Below are positions 35,322 through 48,900 of a stretch of 64,000 nucleotides of DNA, in pieces. The stretch is from Psoroptes ovis (Eukaryota > Arthropoda > Arachnida > Sarcoptiformes > Psoroptidae). Within the stretch, counting starts at the first letter, position 1, and each line of letters starts with the position of its first letter. Under the pieces are notes generated by a model, which ran no database searches, had not been told where the DNA came from, and saw only the letters and a list, made by a program, of their open reading frames with translations. Location: the NCBI GenBank assembly GCA_002943765.1, contig PQWQ01000024.1, positions 126,501 through 190,500 on the forward strand, in the 5' to 3' direction. Made by a program: the position numbers and the translations under genes.

Positions 35322-38300
35322 TTAAAAATTTTTAATTTTTTTCTTTTTCGTTTTAACATTATTATCGTTGTCTTTATTATCATCAATATTATCATCTGAA
35401 TCAATTTCTTGTTTAATCATTGGCTGCTGTTGTACATGGTCATCAACATCACCAGCTTTCAAATCATCAAATTTTCGTTTTGAATTTTTCTGCGATTCAT
35501 CGTTTTTATTTGCGGTTGAAACGAATGGTGATTGAAACATTGATGGTGATAAAAATGATAATTGATTTGGTCGATTATTACGCTTATTATCATTCGAGAG
35601 ACCAAACATCGATAATCGTGATGTTGATGGTTGATATAAAAATGATTTCGATGTTTGCAAATGATGATGATGATGATGATGATGCCGTTGCATTAGCGAT
35701 GAATTCAAACGTAAATTTGGTTTAATCATTTCGGCTATTTTCTCTGGTTGCAAACGGATTTCGAATAAACCTGTACCTACAATCGTTGGGCGGCCAATTA
35801 CCAAACGTGAAGATGGTGATTGTAAATTATCTTTCAATCCTGTATCGGGAAAAAATTAAAGATTTGTTCAATTGAATTATATAGCCGAATACGTACCAAG
35901 AAGTAAAGAGTTTTTCAAGAAATTTGTTGTCGTCTCGAATGTCATTGCTTGTAATGGCGATATTCCATCCATTGCACCACGATTCATGCCTCGTATCACA
36001 CCGGTAAATGTCATATGATCAGCGATCAATGATAAATGACGACCATCGACCGAAATACCATAAACAGCAAAAACGTTCTTGATTTCACGTATAATCGCCG
36101 CACGAGCTGCTTCAATGCCATAAGTTCGTGCAATTGCATGCATATCATTCGTATAGATTCGCCGTAAATCAAGAAAACGTTCAAATTCTACAATTTGTGG
36201 AATGGATACACCTTCGGTTTTGATTAATTTACAAAATGTTTCGCCTTTTTGAGCTGCATCATTATCTTTCACCAAAAATGCACGATCAATTCGACCAACA
36301 CGATGTATGAAACCACGATTGGCTTCTTCTTCAACGATTGTTCGTAAATCTAATTTCGCCGATATCAGCGGGAATTTCAATTTAAATTCACACCAATGTT
36401 CACGATTAGTATCGAATTTATAATCAACTATACAGTCAGGTGACCGGTTCAATACACGTCGCTTACGTTCATCTGCAATTGATTCAAGATTTTTTTGTTT
36501 TTCAGCCATTTTTTGCTTCACTATCTCTTGGTTAATAATTAAATTGTTATTATGATCATCATTATTATTGGCGATCACAATCTCTTCTTCTTCATCTACT
36601 GGTTCTGATTTAATATGATTCAATAGATTCGAAGCTAATTCATCATCAAATTTTGATTGATCATTCAGCTCTGAATCTTCATATTCATCATTTTGATCAT
36701 TTTCATCTTCAATTTCTTCTTGATCTGGTTCTTCATATTCTTGTTCTTGATTAATACGAGACCGCTGTCTCATTGCAACCGTATCACCTTCACCTTCATC
36801 CACATCATAATCATCGAGATCATCATCTTCATCATCATCATATTCATCATTGATTAAATTTGATTTTCCTTGTTTGATCGATTGATCATCATCGCCATTG
36901 TTAAGATCATCATTGCGATTATCATCATTTTGCATTATCTCTTCTTCATCACCATCGATAATCATCGTTTTCTTTCTGGAATCCACAGATCTATTACGTG
37001 TAATTGTTTTCGTATCAAACAGACCATTTGATTGTGTCAATATGCGTAGACGACGATTTAATGCATCAATAAATTGACGAATGAATACAGTTTCCATGTA
37101 ATTAATTATTCTCGCTGGTGTAGCATAAAATCTACATTTGTAATATGATTTTGGTAGAAAACTGAAATGTATGGTATAAATACGTGACCGATCACCAATT
37201 GTCTTGGATGAACCAATTTCAATATGTTCATTGATATCGACATATTCGAGCACATCCCGCAAACGAACAGCATTCAAACGTAGCCGTACATTTTCGGCTT
37301 CTTCATTGATATCGATTTTTGTCAAGTCCAAATCAGTACGAAAAGGTATATCCATCGAAGGTGTCGAAATATTACTGGATGCTGTGACTAATAATTCACG
37401 TAAACGTGGTACACCCAAAGTTACATTCATTTCACCACGACCAGCAAAATGAAATGTATTCAGCGTCATTTGAGTTGATGGTTCACCGATTGATTGTGCA
37501 GCCAATAGCCCGACAGCTTCACCTGGTGAACATAATGATCTCATATAACAAATATCGATTGTATCACGAAATTCATTGATTGTATCTTTAGAATAATTAT
37601 TATTCGTCTTCAAATCTGAATCAATATAATTGTTAACTATGCTATCCAACATTTCACTGATCGCTCCTAGATTCAAATCGGGACGATATTTCGATATAGC
37701 TGGATCAATTACTTTGATTTGTTCATTTTTTAAATATATTTGTTGATGTTTAGGGCTTTGGCCATACCACATTTGTTCAAGCTCTTTTTTGGTTAATTTT
37801 CCTCGATCATTTTCCATTTGTTGTTTTTCTTGTTCAAATATTAAAAATGGTGACAATTTGTCTTTATGATCGTCTTTGCCATGTTTGGAATTATATTTTT
37901 TCACTCGTTTCAAATGTTTCGATAATAATGGATCACGTATGGCCAATAATTTTTTCAGTTCATCATCATTACTTTTCAATGCTTCACGATTATTCAGAAT
38001 GGTCGGAAAGAATGGTTTTTTCAATGATTGTGATTTCAATATATCTAAACCATCTTCACCGTATAACCATTGTATGACCGAACCTTCAGAATCACGAACA
38101 GTCAAATCATAATTAACGATTAGACCTTCTAAATGTTTGATTAGGCAACGCTGTAAATAACCTGATCTTGATGTTTTGACAGCCGTATCGATTAAACCTT
38201 CACGACCAGCCATACAATGGAAAAAAAATTCTTGGGGTCTTATGCCGGATAAAAATCGCCCAGTAACAAATCCACCAGCACGTGGTTGAGTTTCATATGG

Positions 38301-41294
38301 CTGAAATGATGGTAATGAACGTCCAGACATCATTAACGGTATACGACGTCCTTCTAATTCGATTTGTCCGAGCAGACCTGATATTTGTATTGCATTCACT
38401 GAGCCACCTTTGGCACCAGTTTGAATCATCATTTGTAAATTGTTTGCCGGAAATTTTTTGACCAAACCTTTGGTCATACAAATTTGTGTAATTTGATTGT
38501 TTAATTCATCTGTTTTCGATTTATAAGCAGCATCTAATTGTTTCATTAGGAAATCATTATCACGTGCAATATGTGCATCACAAAATTTAGATTTTATCAA
38601 ATTTTCATTACTATCGTTGGGGATTTGAAATGCTTCAGTGATAGCATCGATACCAAGTGATTTAGATGTATGTATCAATTTTTTTCGTTTAATATCAGGT
38701 TTCGATTTGACTAAAATATCTTCGATTCCTAATGTAAAACCATGAAATGATTGCAGATAAATTGTACAAAGACGTGCTATTGCTGTCAATAAACGTGAAT
38801 GAACATCACCACCGTATAATTCATAACAAACATGTATCAGGCCATTTTTGTTTGCACCGAAACTGACCTTATCCATAATGCCACATATTAATTCACCATT
38901 ATGAAATATTACTTGTGATTCACACATTTCATCGGCTTTTAATTGACCACCAGCAATCCATTCACGTGGTTTTTCGGTTGTCAACAATTTTGCTGATATT
39001 TTGCTCTCGATTTGAAATGTTGGCAATGGTTTATCCGATGGTATTATATTCAATAAAAGAGTTGATATTATTTGTTTGCCAGACCATAATAATTCTGGTT
39101 TAATAATTGTCGGTGGCAGAAATCGAATTGATTTATTGCTCAAAAATGATAATGCACCATATGTTAATGCTTGATAATCTTTTTTATTGAAAAATCTACC
39201 TCTTGTCGATAGCAATACACCGGCAACAATATGATCCTGTATAAGACCAGACAATGGTGAACCATCTTTAGGTACTAGGAATTGATAATTAACTGATGCA
39301 ATATTATATGCTTCCGATCGAGCCAATTCAGATTGTGGAAAGTGAGCATTCATCTCGTCACCATCAAAATCAGCATTATAACATTTACAATTTGCATAAT
39401 GTAAACGCAGTGTTTTCTCTTTGGGTAGAACACGTGCACGATGTGCCATTATTGATGGTTTATGCAGTGTTGGTTGACGATTTACGAGCAGAACATCACC
39501 ACTAAGCAAATGACGATTAACCACTTTGACACCATTCATTCCTTCGTTTTGATGCAGAGATGGTGGCTGCAATGTTGCCGCAATCGAACGACGTTGATTA
39601 ATGTCATCAGGTTTCAATCGTACAGTGAAACCATCTTCATATGTCAATGATAGCGCACCTGGATGCTTATTCGGTCCATTTATGATCATATCTTGGAGCT
39701 GTTTTATATTCCAATCGGTCACTGGCTGTGGATATGACAATCTGGTGGCGAAAACAGTCGGCACACCGATCTCATCGGCCATTATGTATGGATCCGGTGA
39801 TATGACTGAGCGAGCTGCAAAATTCACACGTTTACCCATCATATTTTTACGCATTAATCCTTCTTTTTTCTCCAAAATTTGCTTGACACCAATTGATTTT
39901 TTATCAGGTAAATTGTCCATACCTACGTCATAGATACGATTACAAAGTATCTGCAGACGTGACCATTGTCGATAGAAGCGTTCAATACTATAATTAATAT
40001 CATTATTATCATCATTATTTGTTGTTTTTTTAGCATTTTCCAATGCAATTTCCATAGATTTTGCTACGATTAACAATTCAGCTAATGCTGATGTTTGATG
40101 ATGTTCAAATGATTTACCATTCATATGACGTAATGGTCTAAAACGATTAGGTGTAACGACGATTGTTTCCCAAAAAAATACATCCATTGGACAATTATCA
40201 TTATTATTATCGAGATCGGATTTATTATCGTCTTGATTAAGGTTATAACCAGTGAAATCAATATCTAAAAATGGAAATAAACGTAATAAAACATTTTTTT
40301 CATTCGACCAAACTTTTCTTAAATGTTCACGTGCTTGTACAGGTGTTAGATATGATTTGCCTTTCATTTCATTCGATTGTTTATTATCACTTTTATCATC
40401 GACGACATTGTTTTTGATTCCACGTACAATACCAGTGGTCATTACTATCAATGATTTATTAATGATTGTCAGTCCACGTTTTCGTGTATTACAATTGGCA
40501 CAAATTTTCGTCGGTTTCATCAGCTTCATACTAATCAAATCTTTGAATAAATGTTGCTTTTTTTCAATGACATTTTTCGAATTGACAATTTCAACCGATT
40601 CTAATTGCAATACATTTTTCGACGGCTTCTGGTCGAAATCATCTTCATTCATATCATTCATATCATCTTCAATTTTATCAACTTTTTTATCATTATTCAT
40701 ATTGGTCTTACATTCATTCATAATCAATGAATTAAATTTCGAACGTAAATATGTTTGACCTTCGAATGATCCCCAATTAAAACCTTTGGTTGATTGTGAT
40801 ATTTCATTTGCATACTGGTAAATTTCATCGAGCATATAATCTAGACCAAGATCTAATGCACGTAATTGGGCAATGTAAACTTCAACATTGAACGGCGTGA
40901 ACAGCAGCCGATGACAATTGAAACAGACCATTTTTAAAATCTGAAAATTTGAAAAACATTTTATATAATGAATCGATTACAATCATTGTAAAAAAATGAA
41001 TACCTGAAAGACATGTTTTAACAGAAATGGATTGAACACTGGTAATGGTAATTTAATGTGACCAAAATGTCCAAGACATTCTTGATCGGTTAGGCCACAT
41101 GTTTTACAAAAATCATTACGTTTCAATGGCCCTAGACTGGTATCAGCTAAACTATTATCAAATGGGTGACCAAGTGGATCAAACACTTGGATATTTGTGA
41201 TCGGTAATACACTTAATTTTTTAGCTTCATTTTCACTAAACAATTTAAATGTGACTGTATCGATTTGTGAAATCGAATAATTATTATGATTCAT
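35322..41294 (-). CDS. POLR1A: DNA-directed RNA polymerase I largest subunit (RPA1/A190)
   Basis: Exons 41004-41294, 35897-40940 and 35322-35839 (5853 nt, 1950 aa). This is the catalytic subunit transcribing rDNA in the nucleolus. The N-terminal zinc-binding clamp has CKTCGLTDQECLGHFGHI and further Cys pairs; the active-site motif NADFDGDEMN (about residues 617-626) supplies the Mg-binding aspartates; the bridge helix and trigger loop region (AVGLLAAQSIGEPSTQMTLN) is intact. The C-terminal join NSLLLG-LKDNLQSPSSRLVIGRP fits the family. It is about 230 residues longer than human POLR1A, mainly through a very acidic insert (residues about 1410-1560) and a His/Asn-rich C-terminal tail. It is divergent from RBX1. 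Confidence 0.96.
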
Positions 41295-41837
41295 TTTTTA
41301 AAAATCAAAATTAAAACAAAAACATTTTAACCGAACACACATATATGTTACACAACAACAAATGCACGTGACTCTTTAATAATTTCGGCTATTTTAACAC
41401 TCATGACTAGCTACGGTCGAAATGGAATGAGTTTGCAAAACAATCAATTGATTGTCGTAATTAATTAATTCACATAAATCTTTGACATATTCAATGCCGA
41501 TAACTTTAATTCTTTTGTTAAGATACATTTTCGAGGTTTTAACACATTAATTACGCCGTAATTTCGTTCAAATACACTGAAAATCAATTCAAATCAAGAA
41601 TCAAGTTAGTTTTGTTTTTTACTTCGTTTGTTGTGTATTAATATTTAAATGAAAATTTTCTCAAGTTTTTTTCAAAGATATTTTAATCTAAATTGTTTAT
41701 TTTCTTGAAGCAATTACAGTCAAATTTGGTCATTTCCATTTGTATTGATAATTAGTACTCGATTTTATCTAAAAAATAATTCAAAAATTGACTCCAATAA
41801 TTCACCACCACCAAGAAATAATAATAAAAAAATTAAA
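41295..41837. other. Divergent promoter region, POLR1A / RBX1
   Basis: 543 bp between divergent start codons, AT-rich. Nothing beyond generic A/T tracts is identified. Confidence 0.4.
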
Positions 41838-42215
41838 ATGGCCGAATATGAAATGGCTATTGATGATGTCGATATGGAAGCTAATAATGAAAATATGAAT
41901 GTACCAGAAATGCCATCATCATCTACATCATCCATACATGGCCGAAAACGTTTTGAAGTCAAAAAATGGTGTGCCGTAGCCCTATGGGCATGGGATATTG
42001 TCGTCGATAATTGTGCTATTTGTCGTAATCATATTATGGACCTATGCATTGAATGTCAAGCAAATCAAGCATCAGCCGCTAGTGAAGAATGTACAATAGC
42101 ATGGGGTGTTTGTAATCATGCATTTCATTTTCATTGTATTTCACGATGGTTGAAAACTCGTCAAGTATGCCCGTTGGATAATCGTGAATGGGAATTTCAA
42201 AAATATGGCCACTAA
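41838..42215 (+). CDS. RBX1: RING-box protein 1 (cullin-RING ligase subunit)
   Basis: An intronless 125-aa protein starting MAEYEMAIDDVDM. From KKWCAVALWAWDIVVDNCAIC to the C-terminus WEFQKYGH it is nearly identical to animal RBX1/ROC1. The RING-H2 zinc ligands are all visible (CAIC, CIEC, C in SEECT, CNHAFHFHC, CPLD), as is the beta-strand that inserts into cullins. It recruits the E2 to SCF-type ubiquitin ligases and supports cullin neddylation. The ATG at 41838 is chosen because the upstream part of the frame is Asn/Lys-rich and non-conserved. Functionally it is the partner system to CSN5, also in this window, which removes NEDD8 from cullins. Confidence 0.97.
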   Translation: MAEYEMAIDDVDMEANNENMNVPEMPSSSTSSIHGRKRFEVKKWCAVALWAWDIVVDNCAICRNHIMDLCIECQANQASAASEECTIAWGVCNHAFHFHCISRWLKTRQVCPLDNREWEFQKYGH

Positions 42216-43526
42216 AATCATCGAAGAGATTTTTGACATTTTCAATCGAATTGAAATTTGTAAAAAACAGAATTCGAATTAAATGAATTTCATTGAAATT
42301 TTTTCATTAATTAATTAATTAATTAATAATCAATAATAAAAACAACGATTTTTTTCAATTAATTATTCCATATTATTATTGTTTTGCTCGAATCATTCAT
42401 TCAAATTGAAAAAATTCCCAATTTCACAGGAAAAAATGTACAAAAATTCGTACATATTTGATATGTTTGATTGATTCAATGTTGATTCAATGTCTTGTAT
42501 GTATATTTATTCGTCGTAAACAAAATATGTATGCTTATGATTAATTATGTATTTCATTTTTCATTTATTTATTCGATTACATTCATTCGATCAATGATTA
42601 ATGCTTAAATGTATATTTTTTATATGTGTCTCAGCAAACACAAGATTTGATGTTAAGCAAACTATAGTATCACTATTGTTTTGTTTACAATTATTTCTAA
42701 TCATCTCGTGAAAATTGTCGAAACACAAGAAAAAAAAAATGCCGCATACGTATTCATATAAGTTTTCGACTTGAAAACTAATCAAAAACTGTTTGGCGTA
42801 TTTTTTTTCTTGGTTTTCCATTTAATCGAAACAGATTACAATTTTTCGGCGTCTGTTGAATATATAAAAGCACACGGCTCCCAGTTAATATCATGATAAT
42901 ACTAAATGAAAAATTATCACTAGTCATTGCTACAATGAATGAATTGTGAAAAAAAATTGGGGAAAATTGGTCGTTGATTGATAGATTTGTTGATGTATTT
43001 TTTTATATTAAATAAAATAAAAGCATTAATATCAAATAACCATGATGATGATCATTATTTGTGTACCTGTGATCTGTATGTATGTAATTCATATTTATCC
43101 TCGATAGTTGTGTTTCGATATCAATTTCGAATTAAAAGAATGAATGAAGATTAATATTAATTTATTCAATTGTATTATATTTTTTTTCTGGTGAATGAAT
43201 GAATGAAAGCACACATTCGATATCCATCTAAATGATTTGATTTCCCTCAATGTATTTAAAAAAAATGTAGTCTGTAATTGAAATGTCTTGTCTTGTGATG
43301 ATGATGATGATTAATCCAATATTTTGATATAAATATTGAATTTTGATTTGAAAATTCTTTAATGTTTGAATTGAATCACATCAACCAACAAAATGAATTC
43401 ATCAATGAAATAATTGTGTGTTTGATTTCAAATTAAGAATTTGTTCTTAATTTTTTCATTCGAATCATCATCCATAAAAATAATCTTAATCAAAGTTTAT
43501 TTTCTTAAATTGGTGATTATTATTGT
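42216..43526. other. Intergenic, RBX1 3' side / UGT 5' side
   Basis: 1.3 kb of AT-rich DNA. The notable item is a strong TATA box at 42861-42870 followed by a CCAGTTA initiator-like sequence 20-30 bp later. The rest holds ATGA/ATTC-rich simple sequence. Confidence 0.45.
42861..42870 (+). promoter_or_regulatory. TATA box, candidate UGT promoter
   Basis: TATATAAAAG with an initiator-like CCAGTTA about 30 bp downstream. The nearest downstream coding start on this strand is the glycosyltransferase at 43527, so a 5' leader of about 640 bp (or a leader with an intron) would be required. Confidence 0.35.
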
Positions 43527-44976
43527 ATGACACATAATATGAAAATATTATTTCATCCAATTGAATCATGGGGTCATATAAATGCATCGATCGGTATGGC
43601 TCAAATCATGTATAAATATGGACATGAAATCGTATTCGTCATTACCCGTAATCTTAATGGTCAATTCGTTAAATATGGTTTCGAAGAGATTATTCTCTGT
43701 TCAAATCCCAATGAAGATGCTGGTAAAATAAATACTTCAGAATCGAATCCAACAACGAATCAATCAATCGAAATCGAATCGGAACAACAAAAAGATTGTA
43801 TCGATTATTTGATCAATAATACTGATCTATTTTGGGAACGAGATCCATTTAAAAAATATTCAATGTTCACCAATATATTTAAATTACGTAAACAAGAAAT
43901 ATTTGAAAATGAAAAACAAATGGCTGAAATATTACGAAATATACAACCAGATTTGATTTTAATCGATCAAATATTAATATCACCATCGATTATGAATTCA
44001 GGTATACCATGGATATTGATATTTAGTTGTAATCCATTATCATTACTTGATGATGATCGGAATTTACCGCCACCATTTTCCGGTATGTGTTTATGAATGA
44101 AATTTGAAAAATTTATTAATTAATTATCAATCCATTCACATTCAAGGCTTGCCAATCGATGATCGTTCATTATGGGCGAAATATCGTGATGAATTCAAAA
44201 GAACATATCAAAATGATGTAATTGAAAATCAAAATCATTTATTAAGGTATTATGGTTTCAATGAATTACACTATAATTCGATAACACCACCATCACCCTA
44301 TTTAAACATATATGGCTACCCGGAAGAATTGGATTATGATTCCAGTAAATGTCCATCGAATACATTTCGTATCGATACATTTTGTCGGCACAATGAATAT
44401 GATACATTGAATTTTATTGATTCAGATTTTTATCGAAAATTAACGAAGAATGATAAATTAATTTACATTTCGCTGGGCACACTAGCATCGAAACGTTTCG
44501 ATATGATCAATCGTATCATAACGATACTATCGAAAACTAAACATTATTATGTCGTATCCAAAGGTCAATTCGAGAACAAAGGTTTCGAATTACCTGCGAA
44601 TATTTTCGGTGAAAAACACCTGCCACAAACAAAAATACTGCCATTAGTCAATTTAGTAATAACACATGGTGGTAATAATACAGTCACTGAATCATTGCTG
44701 TTCGGGAAACCAATGATTATTATGCCATTTTTCGCTGATCAATATGATAATGCACAACGATTGCATGAAAAAGGTTATGGCGAACGATTAGATCCATTCA
44801 CATATAAAGACGAGGATCTAATTGATTTAATTGAAAAAATATTGAACGATGTACAAATGTCCGAACGTTTATCAGCCATTTCCAAACGTATGAATGAATC
44901 AAATTTGAATGATAAATTGGTGGAAAAATTAGAACAAATTCATAGATCATCATCACGTGTAACGACTAATCAATGA
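43527..44976 (+). CDS. UGT: UDP-glycosyltransferase (mite type, soluble)
   Basis: Exons 43527-44082 and 44147-44976 (1386 nt, 461 aa; join PPPFS-G-LPIDDRS). The GT1/GT-B fold is visible: N-terminal MKILFHPIESWGHINASIGM with the His acceptor-activating site, and the C-terminal donor-binding signature NLVITHGGNNTVTES followed by GKPMIIMPFFADQYDNAQRL with the DQ pair. There is no signal peptide and no C-terminal membrane anchor, so the enzyme should be cytosolic, unlike insect and vertebrate microsomal UGTs. Mite UGTs of this form have been described as horizontally acquired from bacteria; that origin applies here by family inference. The likely role is conjugation of plant or drug xenobiotics or endogenous lipophiles. 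An alternative start is the second Met (43539). Confidence 0.9.
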
Positions 44977-45932
44977 AATGGTTTAAATTATTATTTCTGA
45001 AAATCAAAATCGACAAATCAAAATCCATGGATTCGAATCAATAATCAATGGATTTCGAATCAATAATCTTATATTTTCCTTCGAATATCTTAAACTTATA
45101 CTACAACTCCTAAATCTTATTCATGAATGAATGTAATAATCTTACAATACTTTTGAAAATCTTAAATATTGAAATAAATAGTATTCAAGTTTTAGTTTTA
45201 AGACAAAACAAAAATAAAAACGATTAAAATTATTTGAAAAATATTTTGACATTTTTCGTTTCATTTAAGACATTCATTCAGACAAACACACTTACACTCA
45301 GTGATTACATATATGGGACTATTTACATGGATCGATTTTCCATTTTGAAAAAATGGTTCATCACTATATATCTGATACAAAAGTCAGGCGCAATTTAAAT
45401 CTTCGGGAGACCCGATGTTCAATGTTTTCTTGTTTTGATTGTCTTGTGTTGGTGCCTTGGTACACAGTAAGACTATTATCAATTGGTTTGTATATAGTTT
45501 TTCTCAAAAATCGCTGAGACCTTGTTTGGATTGCTGGTACCTCGATTGATAAATATTAGGTTGTCCCATAAGCTCTTGTCGTTTTTAAAATTTTTTTTTT
45601 CATTCAAAAAACGGTAACAACTAATGGGACAATCTAATAAATAAATAGCTAATGGAAAATGCCATAAATATGACAAAACACATTAAGATAAATGAAATGA
45701 TAAGACCTAGAAATAAACTTGGTGCACGTCGATTATATAATAACAATCACAATATATTTCAATACAATTCAATGAGATGCTATCAATAATAATAATAATA
45801 ATAAATAATAAACAAATAAAAACATTATCAAATAAATCAATGATTAATCATAATAATAACTATAATCCTGTGATTGTTTTAATTCAATTCAAACTAAATA
45901 ATAATTAATTAATTAATTATCATTCGATTTCA
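44977..45932. other. Intergenic, UGT 3' side / GluCl 5' side
   Basis: Nearly 1 kb of AT-rich sequence containing one mariner-like mini-element (45559-45634) and ATA/AAT microsatellite-like runs near 45790-45870. Confidence 0.4.
45559..45634. mobile_element. Mariner-like miniature element, distinct family
   Basis: 76 bp between TA dinucleotides. The ends are GGTTGTCCCATAAG and, reverse-complemented, GATTGTCCCATTAG. It has the same architecture as the TTGTCCGAAAAG family elsewhere in the window but a different terminal sequence and an A/T-only centre. Confidence 0.55.
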
Positions 45933-48900
45933 ATGAATCATCGATTATTGTTGAATAATTCAAAAGTTTATTTGAACATTTTGATTCGTTTTTTTTTGTT
46001 CAGCATAATAAATATGTATAAATTATCTGTTATTAATTATATTAATCACAATCATGAATTATCCACAACATTCATAGCCACATTATCAAATTGGTTCATT
46101 AAATTACAATCACAATCATCAATGACTAATTATAATAATTGTAGAAAATTGTCTTTATTCATTCATTCACTGTTGATTATATCGATATTAAGTATTTTCA
46201 TTACCAAGTAAGACTATTGTTTTATGATAATTCGAAAACGATTCTAATCAAATAATCACTTGTCACATTATTATTATCAAGGATCGAATGTCAAGCCGAT
46301 ATACGACAAGTTGAAAAACAAATTCTCGATAAAATAATTGGTGAAGGTTATGATTCAAGAATACGTCCATCCGGTACTAATCAAACATTGACTAAAGGTT
46401 TGTATTGTGAGACTATTGTTTTCATTAATTGATTTGCCTTTGATTAAATCGATGATAATATAGATGGACCAGCAAATGTAACAATCAATATTTTGATTCG
46501 ATCAATTTCAAGTATCGATGATGTTACGATGGTAAGATTATATTTTCATATTTTATTTCATTTTTTTGAGATTAAAATCACTAAATCACTAATCAAATTC
46601 ATAACTATACAAACATACACAATCATAAACACAATATCTAACCTATTTAAGAACGAGAAAAGAAAGGGTTAAGTACATGGATAATAAAAACACCAATACA
46701 AATAATTTTAAATACTGATAAATAAATTGATTAAGAGGTTAAAATGATTGAATTAACGTAAAACACCATTACAATTTGCCGAACCACAACAACAATCCAT
46801 CGGCAGCGCATCAGTCAATGAATAATGATAATCCCAACTTAATTCTTCGAATGGTTTAATATCACAAATAGCAAATAATGCATATGTCGGTACCGATTGT
46901 TTTAATTCATTTTCAACAATTACCAGTTGTGAAAATAAATTCGGACTACATGAATGATTAACATAACATGCTAGATTTGATTTGGATAAACCTTCCAATA
47001 ACATTGTGTCTGATAGTTGTGTGTGAGAGAATAAAGAGAAATCAATGAAATCGAAATGGATAATCGATAATTAGGTCAAATAACGAACCTGGCTCATTAT
47101 TTTTACTTTGATCTAACCAAAGCAAACCGTTTGAATCTCGTTTGAAAACACCAATAGTTGCCGTATATTCATCCGAATGTAATTGTTTTGCATTATGATC
47201 AATCGAATGACACAATTCACCGACATATGAAAATACATATGTACCTTTCGATATGAAATGTGTTGGCCGTACACCCCATCCTTTGAGACCAGCATAAAAT
47301 ATTTGAAATTCACATTGAATACCGAGGCTGACCACCCTGTTCGCACAATGTTTAGAACATTTACATTTAGATGTACATTCTCGTAATGGGTCCGAAACGA
47401 AATGAAATAGACGTTTATAACGATAATGTACATTCTGAAAGGATTCACTCATCAATTACTCATTAATCGAATTTAAATATAAATACCTTTGCACATTGAC
47501 ATTCTGAATGACATAAATTGTTTGAACAATTATCGCCACATTGATTCAATTTATCTACGATATTCGCTACTTTTTCATATGTATTACGATCATAAATTGA
47601 TGTTCGAATATATGTACGATTAGGATTGAATGGTAGACCATTTCGTTCATTTTTTATGGCCACAATTGGTAAATTTTCAATACCATTCGATATATCTTGA
47701 TGAAGGGTTATTTCATTCAAATCGAATGATAATTTTTGTAAAACGAAATTTTTCGAAAATGTGAAATTAATTGTGGTTAAATCCATACAATTTGTTAGCA
47801 GCAAATATCTTTGAATATCTTCCATTTTGACCAATAATTGACCACATGGTGATACGTAACAAATGTCAAGTGAATTAGCTGTAGGACTTTTGACCAGAAT
47901 ACGAGCGAAATTTTTTTTCATTGGTTTCAAATAAGGATTATTCGAATCGATATCATCGTTTTCTTTATCAAACAAACAAGCTGGCGTACAAATGTGCTGG
48001 CGATCATTTTCAAATCTCGATTTGAATCGATCAATGATGCGGCCCAATATTTTATTCATAAAATCATCTTCATTTTTATAATCACCAAAATATATTTCAT
48101 TTGAATTCAATTCATCGATGACGCTGCTTTCTTCTTCATCTTCATTTTCATTTTCATCATCATTATCATTTCTGAAAAAATTATCATCATCAACATCAGC
48201 ATAGTCGAAATATGCAAATGATTCCATGCTTTTATTGATTTTAATTAATTTAAATTTTAATATTTTTGAATTTTGAGAACCATTTTTAAAGAAAAATAAG
48301 ACGCTCATTCTATTTCCACACAGTCGATCACATTTGGTCGAAATAGAAATTCTATGAAATTTGAATTTTTTTTTCGATTTTTAAAAATTTGAAAATAGTC
48401 AATTTAATTGTATAATAATTTAATAAATGAAATCAATGCCTCTTATTATCGATAACGATTTGCCATTTCATCCATTCTGCGATTGAAGTGTCAATTTTAG
48501 ATGATTGTAGACCAAAACAATGAATTATCAGATTGACTGAATTTGAATCAATGTTATAATTCGATATGGCGAGACATTCACCATTTTTGATGAATATTTG
48601 ATTCAATGATGATGATAATGGTGAATTATGATTAATAATTGAATGATCATTCGTTGAATTTGAATTGAAATCATTTCGAGGTATGACTAGTGTTGCGAAA
48701 CGTTCAATAAACAATCGAATTGTTTGTTGAATATCGCAATGTGGATTAGACCATGTACTCCATCCGATACCATATTTCCACATGGTACAATAATGTTCAC
48801 TATTCAATGCTGTTTTATTATAACGTACATATGAATCTTTCAGATTCATTAACAGTGAGACAATTTTGTCGTGATCAGGTTGAGCATTAAGGGTTTGTCT

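Noticed and set aside
40252..40758. 168-codon plus-strand frame inside POLR1A
   Set aside because: Antisense to conserved polymerase sequence; no recognisable protein.
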